This document shows positions 42,276-51,600 of a stretch of 61,100 bases of DNA, piece by piece. Under the pieces are notes generated by a model. The model did no database searches. It saw only the letters and a list, made by a program, of their open reading frames with translations, and was not told the DNA's origin. Every line of letters begins with the position of its first letter. Within the stretch, counting starts at the first letter, position 1. The stretch is from a virus, in the IMG/VR virus record IMGVR_UViG_3300021962_000107, positions 1 through 61,100 of that record; one strand, 5' to 3'. Both the position numbers and the translations under genes were made by a program.

Positions 42276-43426
42276 TTACAACAAATGGAAAAAATATCGT
42301 AGCCAAGTATCTTTTAAACCAGGCTCCAGAATTTGCAAGTCATATTGCAATTGGAGTTGGTGGACAGGCTATATCAACCTCTTCTTCAGTGAGTTTTTCC
42401 AGTGATGCAAGCTCCTTGGGTTTTGAAGTTGCGAGAGTACCAGTTTTATCAAAAGGTCTTTTAAAAGAATTTGATCCACAAACAAATCAATATGTTGAAA
42501 AAATTGTTTTTAAAGCAGAACTTCCAATTGAGCAAAGATTTCAGATTACTGAAATAGGTCTTTATCCAGCAGAAAAAAACATTGTTGCTGGAAATTTTGA
42601 TAGTAGAATTATTTCAACTTTTAGTAACTCAGAGCCTTGGGCATATTCTAATAATTCAAATGACTCTGGAACAGTTTTATACATTGGACCAGTCCCAATT
42701 GATCCAACGAATGTTGGAGATATTGGCATTACAGAACCAGGATGGGATGACTTTATTTTTATAAATAGCAATTCGCCTATTTTTGAATACTCAGATAGAA
42801 TTAATAGAGGGGAGCAGCCAAGATATTTAAACAGGAGCTTGTCTGTTTCTGGTAGCACGTCCGTAGTTTCTGGAGTTTCTGCAAGTTCTTCTTTAATTGA
42901 CGTTTCTAGTAGTGCCTCTTATTATGTTGAAAATAATTCTATTAGTTTAAATTTAGGAAAAAATCTACCAAGTGATGAGGTAAAATTAGCATTTTCATTA
43001 GTTAGTCTTGCTAGAGAAGAAATCAATCCAAGTAATATAAAGATAAGGCTAGAGCTTTTAAATAATTCTGGAGTAAACTCTCCAAAGGCATATGTAAACA
43101 TGTCGCTAACCAATCAAGATATAGCCTCAAAGAGATATCAGATTATTACAAAAACCCTATCTGACTTTACTACCACAGAGAACTTCTCATGGTCCTCAAT
43201 ATCTGGTATAAGAATTTACACATGTATTCATAATAGCTCTAATGTTCCAACTGGAGAACACTTTATATTTTATGATGGAATAAGATTTGAAAATGTATCT
43301 AGTTACAATCCTTTATATTCTTTAGTTGCTGCTGAATATATTAGAACACTAGATGAAAATCCAATTTTAAAGAAAGAAAATTCAACGAGTTATGTAGAGT
43401 ATAGGTTTGGCGTAGGAGTTTCCTAA
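42272..43426 (+). CDS. Tail fibre protein
   Basis: 384 residues, ATGA overlap. The opening ITTNGKNIVAKYLLNQAPEFASHIAIGVGG and QRFQITEIGLYP correspond to the N-terminal attachment domain of tail-collar type fibres. A middle beta sandwich (VKLAFSLVSLAREEINPSNIKIRLELL region) and the C-terminus ASSSYVEYRFGVG-like end look like a carbohydrate-binding module. Receptor binding is inferred from its place in the tail-tip block. Confidence 0.7.
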   Translation: MITTNGKNIVAKYLLNQAPEFASHIAIGVGGQAISTSSSVSFSSDASSLGFEVARVPVLSKGLLKEFDPQTNQYVEKIVFKAELPIEQRFQITEIGLYPAEKNIVAGNFDSRIISTFSNSEPWAYSNNSNDSGTVLYIGPVPIDPTNVGDIGITEPGWDDFIFINSNSPIFEYSDRINRGEQPRYLNRSLSVSGSTSVVSGVSASSSLIDVSSSASYYVENNSISLNLGKNLPSDEVKLAFSLVSLAREEINPSNIKIRLELLNNSGVNSPKAYVNMSLTNQDIASKRYQIITKTLSDFTTTENFSWSSISGIRIYTCIHNSSNVPTGEHFIFYDGIRFENVSSYNPLYSLVAAEYIRTLDENPILKKENSTSYVEYRFGVGVS

Positions 43427-44004
43427 TGGCAGAGATTAGAATTCCTGTAGAAAAGTTACCACCACCAGATAAAAATGGAGATCATGCGTTCCAGTTTAGA
43501 ATTATATCTGTGGATAAAAACCAGTGGTCAGCTTGGTCTCAACTTTATATTATAAAAAGTATTGGTCAGTATAGACCTGTTGAGTCAGATGTAACTGCAA
43601 TTATTGCTACTGAAGAAGTTACTATAACATGGGATACTCCAACAATATATAACTATAATTCTGCTTCTATTACAAGTGCATCAATTGCACATAATCATTC
43701 TCAAAACTTTAAACAGCATCCAACAGATATCTTTGTTCAGTGGGGATCAGGCTCTGCCATGGGAAATTTTGAATATCATGAAAGATCAGAAGATGATTCA
43801 ACAAGTATCTTAATGCCAGCATCTTCTGCATCAGTTAGAGTTGTTGGAATTGTAGCATTAAAAGATGTTCCTAGACCGTATACCTTTGAATCAGCATCAG
43901 CTTATCAAATAAGGCTAGACAATTACTTAGGAATTTCTGGGTCCGTTCAAGGAGTCTACGACTTGTTTAAAGTTTTTGATACAGAAGTAGTATCGTTAAC
44001 CTGA
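43426..44004 (+). CDS. Tail tip protein with FnIII-like fold
   Basis: 192 residues, TAATG overlap. IRIPVEKLPPPDKNGDHAFQFRIISVDKNQWSAWSQLY, TITWDTPTIYNY and SSASVRVVGIVALKDVPR follow the strand pattern of a fibronectin III or Ig domain. There is a His cluster (HNHSQN) in the middle. Probably a tail-tip decoration or fibre connector; no stronger identification is possible. Confidence 0.65.
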   Translation: MAEIRIPVEKLPPPDKNGDHAFQFRIISVDKNQWSAWSQLYIIKSIGQYRPVESDVTAIIATEEVTITWDTPTIYNYNSASITSASIAHNHSQNFKQHPTDIFVQWGSGSAMGNFEYHERSEDDSTSILMPASSASVRVVGIVALKDVPRPYTFESASAYQIRLDNYLGISGSVQGVYDLFKVFDTEVVSLT

Positions 44005-44010
44005 TATAAT
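44002..44010 (+). promoter_or_regulatory. Extended -10 (TGATATAAT) before 44026
   Basis: TG-A-TATAAT overlaps the stop region of the preceding gene and precedes an AGGAG ribosome site and ATG 44026. Confidence 0.6.
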
Positions 44011-44025
44011 TAAGTAGGAGAAAAA

Positions 44026-44460
44026 ATGGCACAAATTGAAACACCAGATAGAGGTCAACCACTTGACATATCGTATATATATAGAGTTGTTAATGAAATT
44101 AATAACATTTCGCAAGTAATTGGAAAAGGTATTTCAAAAATTAAATATAGAGATACCAATACGCCTTCACAGCCTAGAACTGGAGACTTAGCTTTTTATG
44201 CAGAAACTCTAAAAATTGTTGATGCAAACCTTTCCGTACAGCCAAATGCTCCAGCAACATTTGATTTTTCTGGTATTTTTAAGACTGCTCCAGTCGTGGT
44301 TTGCTCAGTAACTGCTGTTACTGGTGTATCAAATCTGTATGCAGTTTTAGAAAAAGTAACGCAGAATGGCTGTAATGTAAACGTATTCTCTTCAGCAACT
44401 TCTGGTGCTTTCTCTGCTGACGTTTCAATTATTGCAATTGGCGAAAGAATTGTATCTTAG
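44026..44460 (+). CDS. Small virion-type protein with beta-rich C-terminal domain
   Basis: 144 residues. An N-terminal helix (LDISYIYRVVNEINNISQVIGKG) could trimerise; the C-terminal 80 residues (TFDFSGIFKTAPVVVCSVTAV, VLEKVTQNGCNVNVFS) have the strand pattern of H-type lectin-like fibre tips. It has its own promoter and a good ribosome site, so is probably made in quantity. Structural role is inferred; it ends the tail block. Confidence 0.65.
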   Translation: MAQIETPDRGQPLDISYIYRVVNEINNISQVIGKGISKIKYRDTNTPSQPRTGDLAFYAETLKIVDANLSVQPNAPATFDFSGIFKTAPVVVCSVTAVTGVSNLYAVLEKVTQNGCNVNVFSSATSGAFSADVSIIAIGERIVS

Positions 44461-44469
44461 GCAGATAAA

Positions 44470-44982
44470 ATGTCACAGCCACAGGATAAGATAAATCCTT
44501 GTAAAAAGATATTCTTCTTAAACGGGGATCTAATAAAAGTATTTCATATAAATAAAAGTAGCAACATTGTTAACTTTTTTAATGTGACGCAGAATAAAGA
44601 ACAAAGTATGCTGTATTCTGATTTTAAGAAACATAGAAAAAGGGCTTATACAATAGCAAATACTGCAAGACTTTTAAACAGATCAAGGGTTCAGTTTCAA
44701 AGAATTATTGCAAAGGGCTTGATTCCTGAGCCAATAGGTGATAGTATTGGTGGAGAAAGAGGTTTTCAAATTAATGCCTATTATTCTGAAGATCATATTT
44801 TTGAAATTAGGGAAATTATGACAACTATTCATGGTGGTAGACCAAGAAAAGATGGAAGAGTTACCCCAAGAAACGTACTAACAGAGCAAGATTTGCGTTC
44901 CAGAATGGGAGATGCTATAATGCTTTATACGAAGACAAAGGATGGGCGTTTCATCCCAACCTGGCAAGAAGAGACATGGTAG
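44470..44982 (+). CDS. HTH DNA-binding protein with AT-hook-like motif
   Basis: 170 residues. Residues 59-90 (AYTIANTARLLNRSRVQFQRIIAKG, in two helices) make a MerR/excisionase-type helix-turn-helix. Residues 122-130 (GGRPRKDGR) resemble an AT-hook. The gene sits exactly at the border between structural and replication genes, on the replication side, with its own weak ribosome site. It may regulate the switch between gene blocks or recognise the origin; both are inference. Confidence 0.7.
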   Translation: MSQPQDKINPCKKIFFLNGDLIKVFHINKSSNIVNFFNVTQNKEQSMLYSDFKKHRKRAYTIANTARLLNRSRVQFQRIIAKGLIPEPIGDSIGGERGFQINAYYSEDHIFEIREIMTTIHGGRPRKDGRVTPRNVLTEQDLRSRMGDAIMLYTKTKDGRFIPTWQEETW

Positions 44983-44992
44983 GAGACCAAAT

Positions 44993-45196
44993 ATGTCAGA
45001 AACAACAAATGTTTCAGTAACACTTGGATATACACTTAATTTAGGAAATTTCCAAAGTCTTAGAATTGATTTAGGAATTACAGATTTTGTTCGTAATGGA
45101 GAGAATACAGATCAGGCACTTGATAGGGTATACCAGTTTGTAGAAAATAAAGTAATTGAAAAAGTAGAAGAAGCTAAAAAAGAATTAGAGGACTAG
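44993..45196 (+). CDS. Small phage protein of replication block
   Basis: 67 residues from ATG 44993 with AGGAG upstream; a longer frame from 44942 lies in the HTH gene. The sequence VSVTLGYTLNLGNFQSLRIDLGITDFV, then a DQALDRVYQFVENKVIEKVEEAKKEL helix, is a pattern common in actinophage replication regions, of unknown function. TAGTG overlap with the following gene. Confidence 0.72.
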   Translation: MSETTNVSVTLGYTLNLGNFQSLRIDLGITDFVRNGENTDQALDRVYQFVENKVIEKVEEAKKELED

Positions 45197-45504
45197 TGGC
45201 GGATAAGAAAGATCGCTTTGCACTAATATCTAGATATAAGAAGTTAATTAAAGAAAAAACACAAAAAGATGAAAACATTAATATACATGCCCAACAGTGG
45301 GCAGCAGATTCTTTAATTGAATCTTATGGGGTAGAAACTTGCTACGATCTAATTGAGTATTATGTTAGAGTGTCTGCATCTCCAACTTGGAAATGGTTTG
45401 CAAATAATGCAGATAAGGTGTATGATTCTAAAAGGTTAAAAGAAGAAGACGATGCAACAAGAGTGTTGCTAAGAGAACAAGCAAGGGAATGGCTAAATAA
45501 GTAA
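45196..45504 (+). CDS. Small protein before DnaB, possible helicase accessory
   Basis: 102 residues from GTG 45196. ISRYKKLIKEKTQKDENIN, HAQQWAADSLIESYG and WKWFANNADKVYDSKRL are typical of a short helical protein that precedes DnaB in some actinophage-like genomes. A helicase loader or primosome accessory would fit the location, but no motif proves this. TAATG overlap with dnaB. Confidence 0.65.
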   Translation: MADKKDRFALISRYKKLIKEKTQKDENINIHAQQWAADSLIESYGVETCYDLIEYYVRVSASPTWKWFANNADKVYDSKRLKEEDDATRVLLREQAREWLNK

Positions 45505-46724
45505 TGGTTGATTTGGAAGCAAAAGTACTGTCTGCTGTATTGAACGATAAGCAGATACATGTTCTTTTTCAAGCAAATCCAGATAGTCTATTTAGAACTC
45601 ACAAGGACGTTTGGGATTTTGTAAAAAATTACTATGAGCAAAATTCTAGTGTACCAACACAGTCATTACTTGTAGAAAAGTTTAGAGACTTCCAGCCAGT
45701 TGGAGAAATTGGGTCAACAAAGCATCACTTAGAAGAGCTTAGAACAAAGTATCTTGAAGATAACTTAAGAAATGTTTTAATGTCAAGTGCAAAGCAATTA
45801 AATGATAATCAACCAGTAGAAGCTTTAAACACAATTATTTCTAAGACATCTGATCTTAAAAGAATTAGTGCAGATGTAAGAGACATTGATGCAACAGATA
45901 TTGAAGATGCTGCTGCACACTTCATACATATTAAAGAATTAAGTGAAAGAGGTATTCATGGTGTTAGAACGAATCTTGCAGGTTTTGATAACTACTTACC
46001 TGGTGGTATTACTCCTGGTCAATTTGGCATTCTTCTTGCTTACCCTGCCATTGGTAAGTCTTGGCTCGCTATTTTTATGGCTGTACAAGCGTGGAAAGCT
46101 GGAAAAGTACCGCTAGTAGTATCTCTTGAAATGACAGAAAAAGAAGTTAGAAACCGTGTCTATACAATTATGGCAGAGGGATATTTTTCCCATCGCAAAC
46201 TAAGTGCAGGTACAGTTGATATTGAAGGTTTTGAAAATTGGGCTAAGCAGCATTTAAAAGACAAGCCACCATTTTATATTATTTCTAACGATGGTCTTGG
46301 AGAAGTAACCCCTTCTGTTGTTAGGGGAAAAATAGATCAGTATTCTCCAGATGTAGTATTCATTGACTACATTCAGCTTATGAATTCTAATCAAGGAAAT
46401 GATAATGAAGTTGTTAAGATTAAAAATATCTCAAGAGAATTAAAAGTACTTGCAATTTCTTCACAGGTTCCAGTTATTGCTATTGCTTCTGCAACACCAG
46501 ATGATGCAACAGATATGAATAGCGTTCCATCTCTTGGTCAAGTTGCTTGGTCTAAGCAGTTAGCTTACGATGCTGACTGGGTTTTAGCTCTTGGTCGTGC
46601 AACAGGTAGTACAATTCTTGAATGTATATTTAGAAAAAATAGGCATGGCTTCTGTGGAGAATTTATGGTAGATATTGATTTTGACTCTGGTCGCTTTATT
46701 TATAAGGATTTTGAATCAAGTTAG
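45504..46724 (+). CDS. dnaB: DnaB-type replicative helicase
   Basis: 406 residues. An N-terminal helical domain (DLEAKVLSAVLND) is followed by the RecA-like ATPase with GGITPGQFGILLAYPAIGKSW. Walker A is A179-Y-P-A-I-G-K185-S186, where the first Gly of the usual GxxxxGK is Ala. Walker B is VVFIDYIQLM near 282-291. It unwinds DNA ahead of the fork with DnaG and DnaE. The N-terminal domain is shorter than in bacterial DnaB. Follows an accessory gene and precedes primase. Confidence 0.9.
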   Translation: MVDLEAKVLSAVLNDKQIHVLFQANPDSLFRTHKDVWDFVKNYYEQNSSVPTQSLLVEKFRDFQPVGEIGSTKHHLEELRTKYLEDNLRNVLMSSAKQLNDNQPVEALNTIISKTSDLKRISADVRDIDATDIEDAAAHFIHIKELSERGIHGVRTNLAGFDNYLPGGITPGQFGILLAYPAIGKSWLAIFMAVQAWKAGKVPLVVSLEMTEKEVRNRVYTIMAEGYFSHRKLSAGTVDIEGFENWAKQHLKDKPPFYIISNDGLGEVTPSVVRGKIDQYSPDVVFIDYIQLMNSNQGNDNEVVKIKNISRELKVLAISSQVPVIAIASATPDDATDMNSVPSLGQVAWSKQLAYDADWVLALGRATGSTILECIFRKNRHGFCGEFMVDIDFDSGRFIYKDFESS

Positions 46725-46734
46725 TTAATTCCAT

Positions 46735-46743
46735 TGATATAAT
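46735..46743 (+). promoter_or_regulatory. Extended -10 (TGATATAAT), probable leaderless start
   Basis: TG-A-TATAAT ends seven bases before ATG 46751 with no ribosome site between, implying a leaderless or nearly leaderless transcript. Confidence 0.6.
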
Positions 46744-46750
46744 TGATGGT

Positions 46751-47062
46751 ATGTACGCTCATAAGTCAATAAAAAGATTTAGCCTTGATGGTGAAATTTA
46801 TGACGATGCTCACATCGTAAGACTAAAAGAGCAGTATACCTCTATGATAATTGCTGGAATGAGGTCTGATGGATATGTTCCAAGGTATGATATTGACACA
46901 GACTTTACATTAAGTTATAATGGAAGAACCTTTAATTTTGAAATATCAATTTATGGTGTTTATGTAGGAAAGAGAACGGCAGAGTGTATAGAGGGAATAG
47001 ACAAAAACAAACCAGTGATGGCTTCTTCTACTCAGAAGATCAAGTCAGAAGAAGTTTGTTAG
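46751..47062 (+). CDS. Unknown protein upstream of primase
   Basis: 103 residues. Segments SIKRFSLDGEIYDDAHIVRLKEQYTSMIIAGMRSDGYVPRYD and FTLSYNGRTFNFEISIYGVYVG suggest a compact alpha/beta protein that I do not recognise. ATG 46751 directly follows an extended -10 box. The end overlaps the assumed primase start by about 80 bases in another frame. Function unknown; replication accessory by location. Confidence 0.7.
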   Translation: MYAHKSIKRFSLDGEIYDDAHIVRLKEQYTSMIIAGMRSDGYVPRYDIDTDFTLSYNGRTFNFEISIYGVYVGKRTAECIEGIDKNKPVMASSTQKIKSEEVC

Positions 47063-47937
47063 CAGCAGGAATTGATGTCGTCTACGAAGTAGAATCTGAT
47101 TTTATAATCTTCTGCCCTTATCATAATAATTATAGATCACCTGCTGCAGAAATATCAAAAGAAAGCGGATTATTTTATTGCTTTGGATGCCAAGAATCTC
47201 ATTCTTTAATTGAAGTAATAATGCATGTAACAAAGCGTTCGTATTTTGAGTCTGCAAGACTAGTTGACTCTAAATCAGATAATCATAATTTTATAGAGGC
47301 TCTTGAGACAAAGCTTGATAAGAAACCAGAGTTTATAGAATTTGATTCTAGTCTTATTAAAAAGTTAAATCAGGCAGCATTAAACTCACAAAGAGCTGCC
47401 CAATACTATCTTGGTAGAGGAATTACAAAAGACAGTGTTGAGAGGTATCTACTTGGATACTCTGAAAATCAAGATATGGTTACAATCCCAGTACACTCTC
47501 CTGATGGTATGTGCTTGGGGTTTGTAGGTAGATCTGTAGAAGGCAAAGAGTTTAAGAATACTCCAGGACTTCCAAAGGCAAAAACAATGTTTAATTTATT
47601 TAGAGCAAAAAGATTTGACAAGGTATTTGTAGTTGAATCATCCTTTGATGCAATACGTCTAGAACAGGTAGGAGCACATGCTGTAGCCACATTAGGAGCA
47701 TCTGTGTCAGGTAGACAGAGGGAACTCTTAAAACAGTATTTTAATAATGTAATAGTTTTAGGAGACAACGATGATGCAGGAAAAGAAATGGCTAAAAAGC
47801 TATCCAACATTCTTGGATCAAGTGCAATAAACGCAAGTCTTCCAGAATCAGTAAAAGATGTATCAGAACTATCTGATGATGAATTAAAAAAGTTTGTATC
47901 ACAATTTGACGATCTCATAGCAAATGTGTTACAATAG
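46984..47937 (+). CDS. dnaG: DnaG-type primase
   Basis: 317 residues from GTG 46984; TTG in the QVRRSLLAAG region is an alternative later start. Zinc-binding residues C44, H47, C66, C69 (FCPYHNN and FYCFGC) form a CHC2 ribbon; the Toprim fold has E218 in VFVVESSFDAI and D261/D263 in VLGDNDDAGK. It lays down RNA primers for DnaE. It is shorter than bacterial DnaG and lacks the C-terminal helicase-interaction domain. The long overlap with the previous gene is unusual in this genome and makes the start uncertain. Confidence 0.88.
   Translation: MYRGNRQKQTSDGFFYSEDQVRRSLLAAGIDVVYEVESDFIIFCPYHNNYRSPAAEISKESGLFYCFGCQESHSLIEVIMHVTKRSYFESARLVDSKSDNHNFIEALETKLDKKPEFIEFDSSLIKKLNQAALNSQRAAQYYLGRGITKDSVERYLLGYSENQDMVTIPVHSPDGMCLGFVGRSVEGKEFKNTPGLPKAKTMFNLFRAKRFDKVFVVESSFDAIRLEQVGAHAVATLGASVSGRQRELLKQYFNNVIVLGDNDDAGKEMAKKLSNILGSSAINASLPESVKDVSELSDDELKKFVSQFDDLIANVLQ
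47906..47935 (+). promoter_or_regulatory. Strong promoter for the SSB gene
   Basis: TTGACG (47906-47911), an 18-base spacer and TG-T-TACAAT (-10 at 47930-47935) lie at the end of the primase gene. Transcription would start near 47942. Confidence 0.75.
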
Positions 47938-47944
47938 TTAAATC

Positions 47945-47978
47945 GTCCACATATAGGACAAATATTAGGAGAAATATT
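47945..47978 (+). promoter_or_regulatory. SSB leader with two small inverted repeats around the ribosome site
   Basis: GTCC (47945-47948) and GGAC (47956-47959) can pair, and AATATT (47961-47966) and AATATT (47973-47978) can pair with AGGAG in the loop. The ribosome site is thus exposed in a hairpin loop just before ATG 47979. This may be a translational operator for gp32-like autoregulation, but the stems are short and AT-rich. Confidence 0.35.
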
Positions 47979-48629
47979 ATGGCAATTGTAAAAGGGCTAA
48001 AGAATATCGAAGCAATGCTAGATAAGCCAAAGTTCGAAAATAATGGTCCACGAGTAACGTGGCTAAAACTAGAAGACAACCAGAGTGTATCCGTTCGTTT
48101 TGTTAACGAACTTGATGGAGACTCCCCAAGCTATGATGAAAAGAATGGTCTAGCTATCGTTGTATCTGAGCACACAAATCCAAAAGACTATAAGCGTAAG
48201 GCAGCATGTTCTGCTGAAAGCGAAGGTCGTTGTTTTGGTTGTGAAATGCATAGAAAAGACATGAAGGCTGGATGGAGATCACGTCTACGATTCTACATTA
48301 ATGTGCTAGTTGACGATGGTGTAAACGATCCATACATCGCTGTATGGAGCATGGGTGTAGCAAAATCTGCAACATTTGACACAATTCGTGAATATGTTCA
48401 AGACTCACAAAGTCTTTCAAACATGACATGGAAATTAAAGCGAAATGGTAAGGGAACTGAGACAACCTATATTCTAATTCCAATTAAGCAGGATGAAGAA
48501 AAGTTTGATTGGTCTAAGCATGAGATTCCAGATCTTGAAGCAGTTGTAAGAGAAGTACCTTACGCTGAACAAGAATCTTTCTATCTTGGTTTTGATAATC
48601 CAGCTGTATCTACTTCTGTAGATTGGTAA
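47979..48629 (+). CDS. gp32-like single-stranded DNA-binding protein
   Basis: 216 residues. An N-terminal lead (IVKGLKNIEAMLDKPKF) is followed by an OB-fold-like core with H65, C77, C85, C88, nearly the same spacing as the zinc ligands of T4 gp32 (His64, Cys77, Cys87, Cys90), in the segments EHTNPKD and ACSAESEGRCFGCEMH. The C-terminus has an acidic stretch and ends VDW, as expected for partner binding. Protects ssDNA at the fork. Strong promoter, GC-ending codons and terminal hairpin point to high expression. Confidence 0.82.
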   Translation: MAIVKGLKNIEAMLDKPKFENNGPRVTWLKLEDNQSVSVRFVNELDGDSPSYDEKNGLAIVVSEHTNPKDYKRKAACSAESEGRCFGCEMHRKDMKAGWRSRLRFYINVLVDDGVNDPYIAVWSMGVAKSATFDTIREYVQDSQSLSNMTWKLKRNGKGTETTYILIPIKQDEEKFDWSKHEIPDLEAVVREVPYAEQESFYLGFDNPAVSTSVDW

Positions 48630-48633
48630 TTGC

Positions 48634-48658
48634 GGTGGGGGAGAAGTACTCCCCCACC
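48634..48658 (+). terminator. Strong hairpin after the SSB gene
   Basis: GGTGGGGGAG (48634-48643), loop AAGTA and CTCCCCCACC (48649-48658) form a perfect ten-base-pair stem. There is no long T tract, so it may act as attenuator or RNA 3'-end stabiliser as well as terminator before dnaE. Confidence 0.75.
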
Positions 48659-48678
48659 CTATACAAAGAAAGGTTAAA

Positions 48679-51600
48679 ATGACTTACGTTCCACTGCACG
48701 TTCACACACACTATTCTTTAATGGACGGTGTTGCTACACCAGAAGAGTATGCAAAACGTGCTTCTGAAATTGGACTACCAGCAATTGCAGTAACTGATCA
48801 TGGCGTTTTGTCTGGTCATAGACCCATGTATAGGGCTGCTAAAAATAATGGTATTAAGCCAATTTTAGGTATTGAAGGATATATAACTGCAGATAGATTT
48901 GATAACAGAGACAAATCTGAAAGAACTGATCCTTTAGATATGGTGTATAACCACATCGTTCTTCTTGCAAAAAATGACAAAGGTTTAGAAAATTTAAATA
49001 AACTTAACGAACTTGCCTGGACTGAAGGCTACTACAAGAAGCCAAGAATTGATTTTGAAATCCTTGGAAAATACAATGAAGGTATCATCGTTTTATCAGC
49101 ATGTATGAGTGGACTTCTTGCAAAGGCAATTGAGCATAAAGAGTATGCTGCTGCTAAAAAGCATATGACTTGGTTTAAAGATAAGTTTGGTGATGATTTT
49201 TATGTAGAAGTTATGCCACATAACTCTGCTGAATTAAATAAAGAACTTCTTGAAATGGCAGACACATATGGCGTGAAGCCAGTTGTAACACCTGACTGCC
49301 ACCACTCTGATAAGAGTCAAAAGGTAATTCAAGAAATGATGTTACTTTTAAACACACATGCAAAGCTTAACAAAGAGGCAACATTTGACAAGGCTTCTAA
49401 GATTGAAGACCCTATGAAACGCCTTGACTATTTGTATGGTGAAGATAGAATGATGAGCTTTAGAACATTTGATATCCATCTTCTTTCATATGAAGAAATT
49501 AAATCTGCTATGCAACAGCAGGGCATTAAGCGTGAAGATATTTATTCAAACTCTATAGAGATTGCAAACAAGGTAGAGGAATATACAATTCATGAAAATC
49601 TAGACCTTCTTCCAATTCAAGTAAATGATCCAGATGCTGAACTACTTGCCCTGTCCTCTGCTGGATTAAAGAAAAAAGGGTTGAATACTGATCAAAGATA
49701 TGTTGCTAGGCTAAACGAAGAGCTAGATATTATTAAAAGTAAAAACTTTTCACCCTATTTTTTAGTTGTTCATAATATGCTTAACTGGGCTAAAGAGCAA
49801 GGTATTATGGTTGGTCCTGGTCGTGGCTCTGCTGCAGGTTCTTTAGTATGCTACGCACTTGGAATTACAGACATTGATCCAATTGAATATGGTCTTCTGT
49901 TTTTCCGTTTTATTAATCCAGATCGTAATGACTTTCCCGATATTGATTCAGATATTGCTGATGATAGAAGAGAAGAAGTTAAGGCATATCTAGAGCGTGA
50001 GTATAAGCATGTTGCTTCCATTGCAACCTTCTTAGAATTTAAAGACAAGGGTGTCGTAAGAGATGTTGCTAGAGCTTTTAATATACCGCTCAATGATGTT
50101 AATAAAGTTTTAAAGGGTGTGGATAGTTGGGACGATTTTACAAAGTCTGCAAACGCTCAATGGTTTAGAATGAAGTATCCTGAAATTGTTAAATATGGCG
50201 AACAGCTTCGTGGTAGAATTCGTGGTACTGGTATTCATGCTGCAGGTGTTGTTACTGCAAAAGATTCAATCTTCAAGTATGCTCCACTTGAAACACGAAT
50301 CGCACCAGGAAGTAAAGAAAGAATTCCAGTAGTTGCAGTTGACATGGAAGAGGCTGCAGAAATTGGTCTAATTAAACTTGATGTGCTTGGTCTTAAAACT
50401 TTAACAGTAATTGATCAAACTATTAAAACAATTAAAGAGCGTCATGGAAAAGATATTGATCTTAAGCAAATACCTCTAAATGATAAAAAAGTGTTTGAGA
50501 TGCTTTCTGAGGGTCGTACAAAGGGTGTTTTCCAGTGTGAAGCAACTCCTTATACAAACTTGCTTGTTAAAATGAGAGTAAGTAATTTTGATGAACTAGT
50601 TGCCTCTAATGCACTTGTTAGACCAGGTGCTATGAATACTATTGGAAAATCATATATCGCTCGTAAGCACGGTAGAGAGATGGTTGAGTACATTCATCCA
50701 TCTATGAATGAATATTTAAAAGATACATATGGATGTGTCTTATATCAGGAACAAGTTATGCAAGCTTGTGTTGTTCTTGGTGGCATGACTATGGTTGAAG
50801 CTGATAAGGTTCGTAAGATTATCGGAAAGAAAAAAGATGCTAAAGAGTTTGACATATTCAAAGATAAGTTTGTCAACAATGCAGAAAAACATATTGGCAT
50901 TAGGGCAAAAGATTTGTGGCATGACTTTGAGGCACATGCAGGATATTCCTTTAATAAGTCTCACGCTGTTGCATATTCAACATTATCTTATTGGACAGCT
51001 TGGCTAAAATATCACTATCCACTTGAGTTTATGTTTTCACTTTTAAAAAGCGAAAAAGACAGTGATACTCGTACAGAGTATTTGATTGAGTCAAAGCGTA
51101 TGGGGCTATCCCTAAAGCTTCCTCATATTAATGAATCTGATTCAGATTTTAAGATTGAAGGTAAGGGAATTAGGTTTGGTCTTGCTGCAATCAAGTGGTT
51201 ATCAGAAGGTGTTGCAAATAAGATAATTGCTGGTAGACCATTTGAATCTAAAGAGCAGTTTAAAAAATTTGCAGGACAAAAAGGTAGTGGAATTAATTCA
51301 AGAGCTGTTGAAGCACTAGACTTGATTGGTGCACTTACATTTGATGATAATCCAAGAGATGAAGTTAAGGTTAGAGAAAATCTTTACGAATACTTAAATC
51401 TTCCTGAATTAAATACAAGTGTTCCACAACACTATTATGCATACATAGATCTTGTAGAAGACTTTGATGAACAAGGAGTGTTTGTGCTGCTTGGTATTGC
51501 AAAAAATATTAAGCGTGGTAAAGGTTGGTCAAGAGTAGAGATCATGGATTCAACTGGCGTTATTGGAATATTTGATGATGAAGAGACAAAAATTGAGCCA

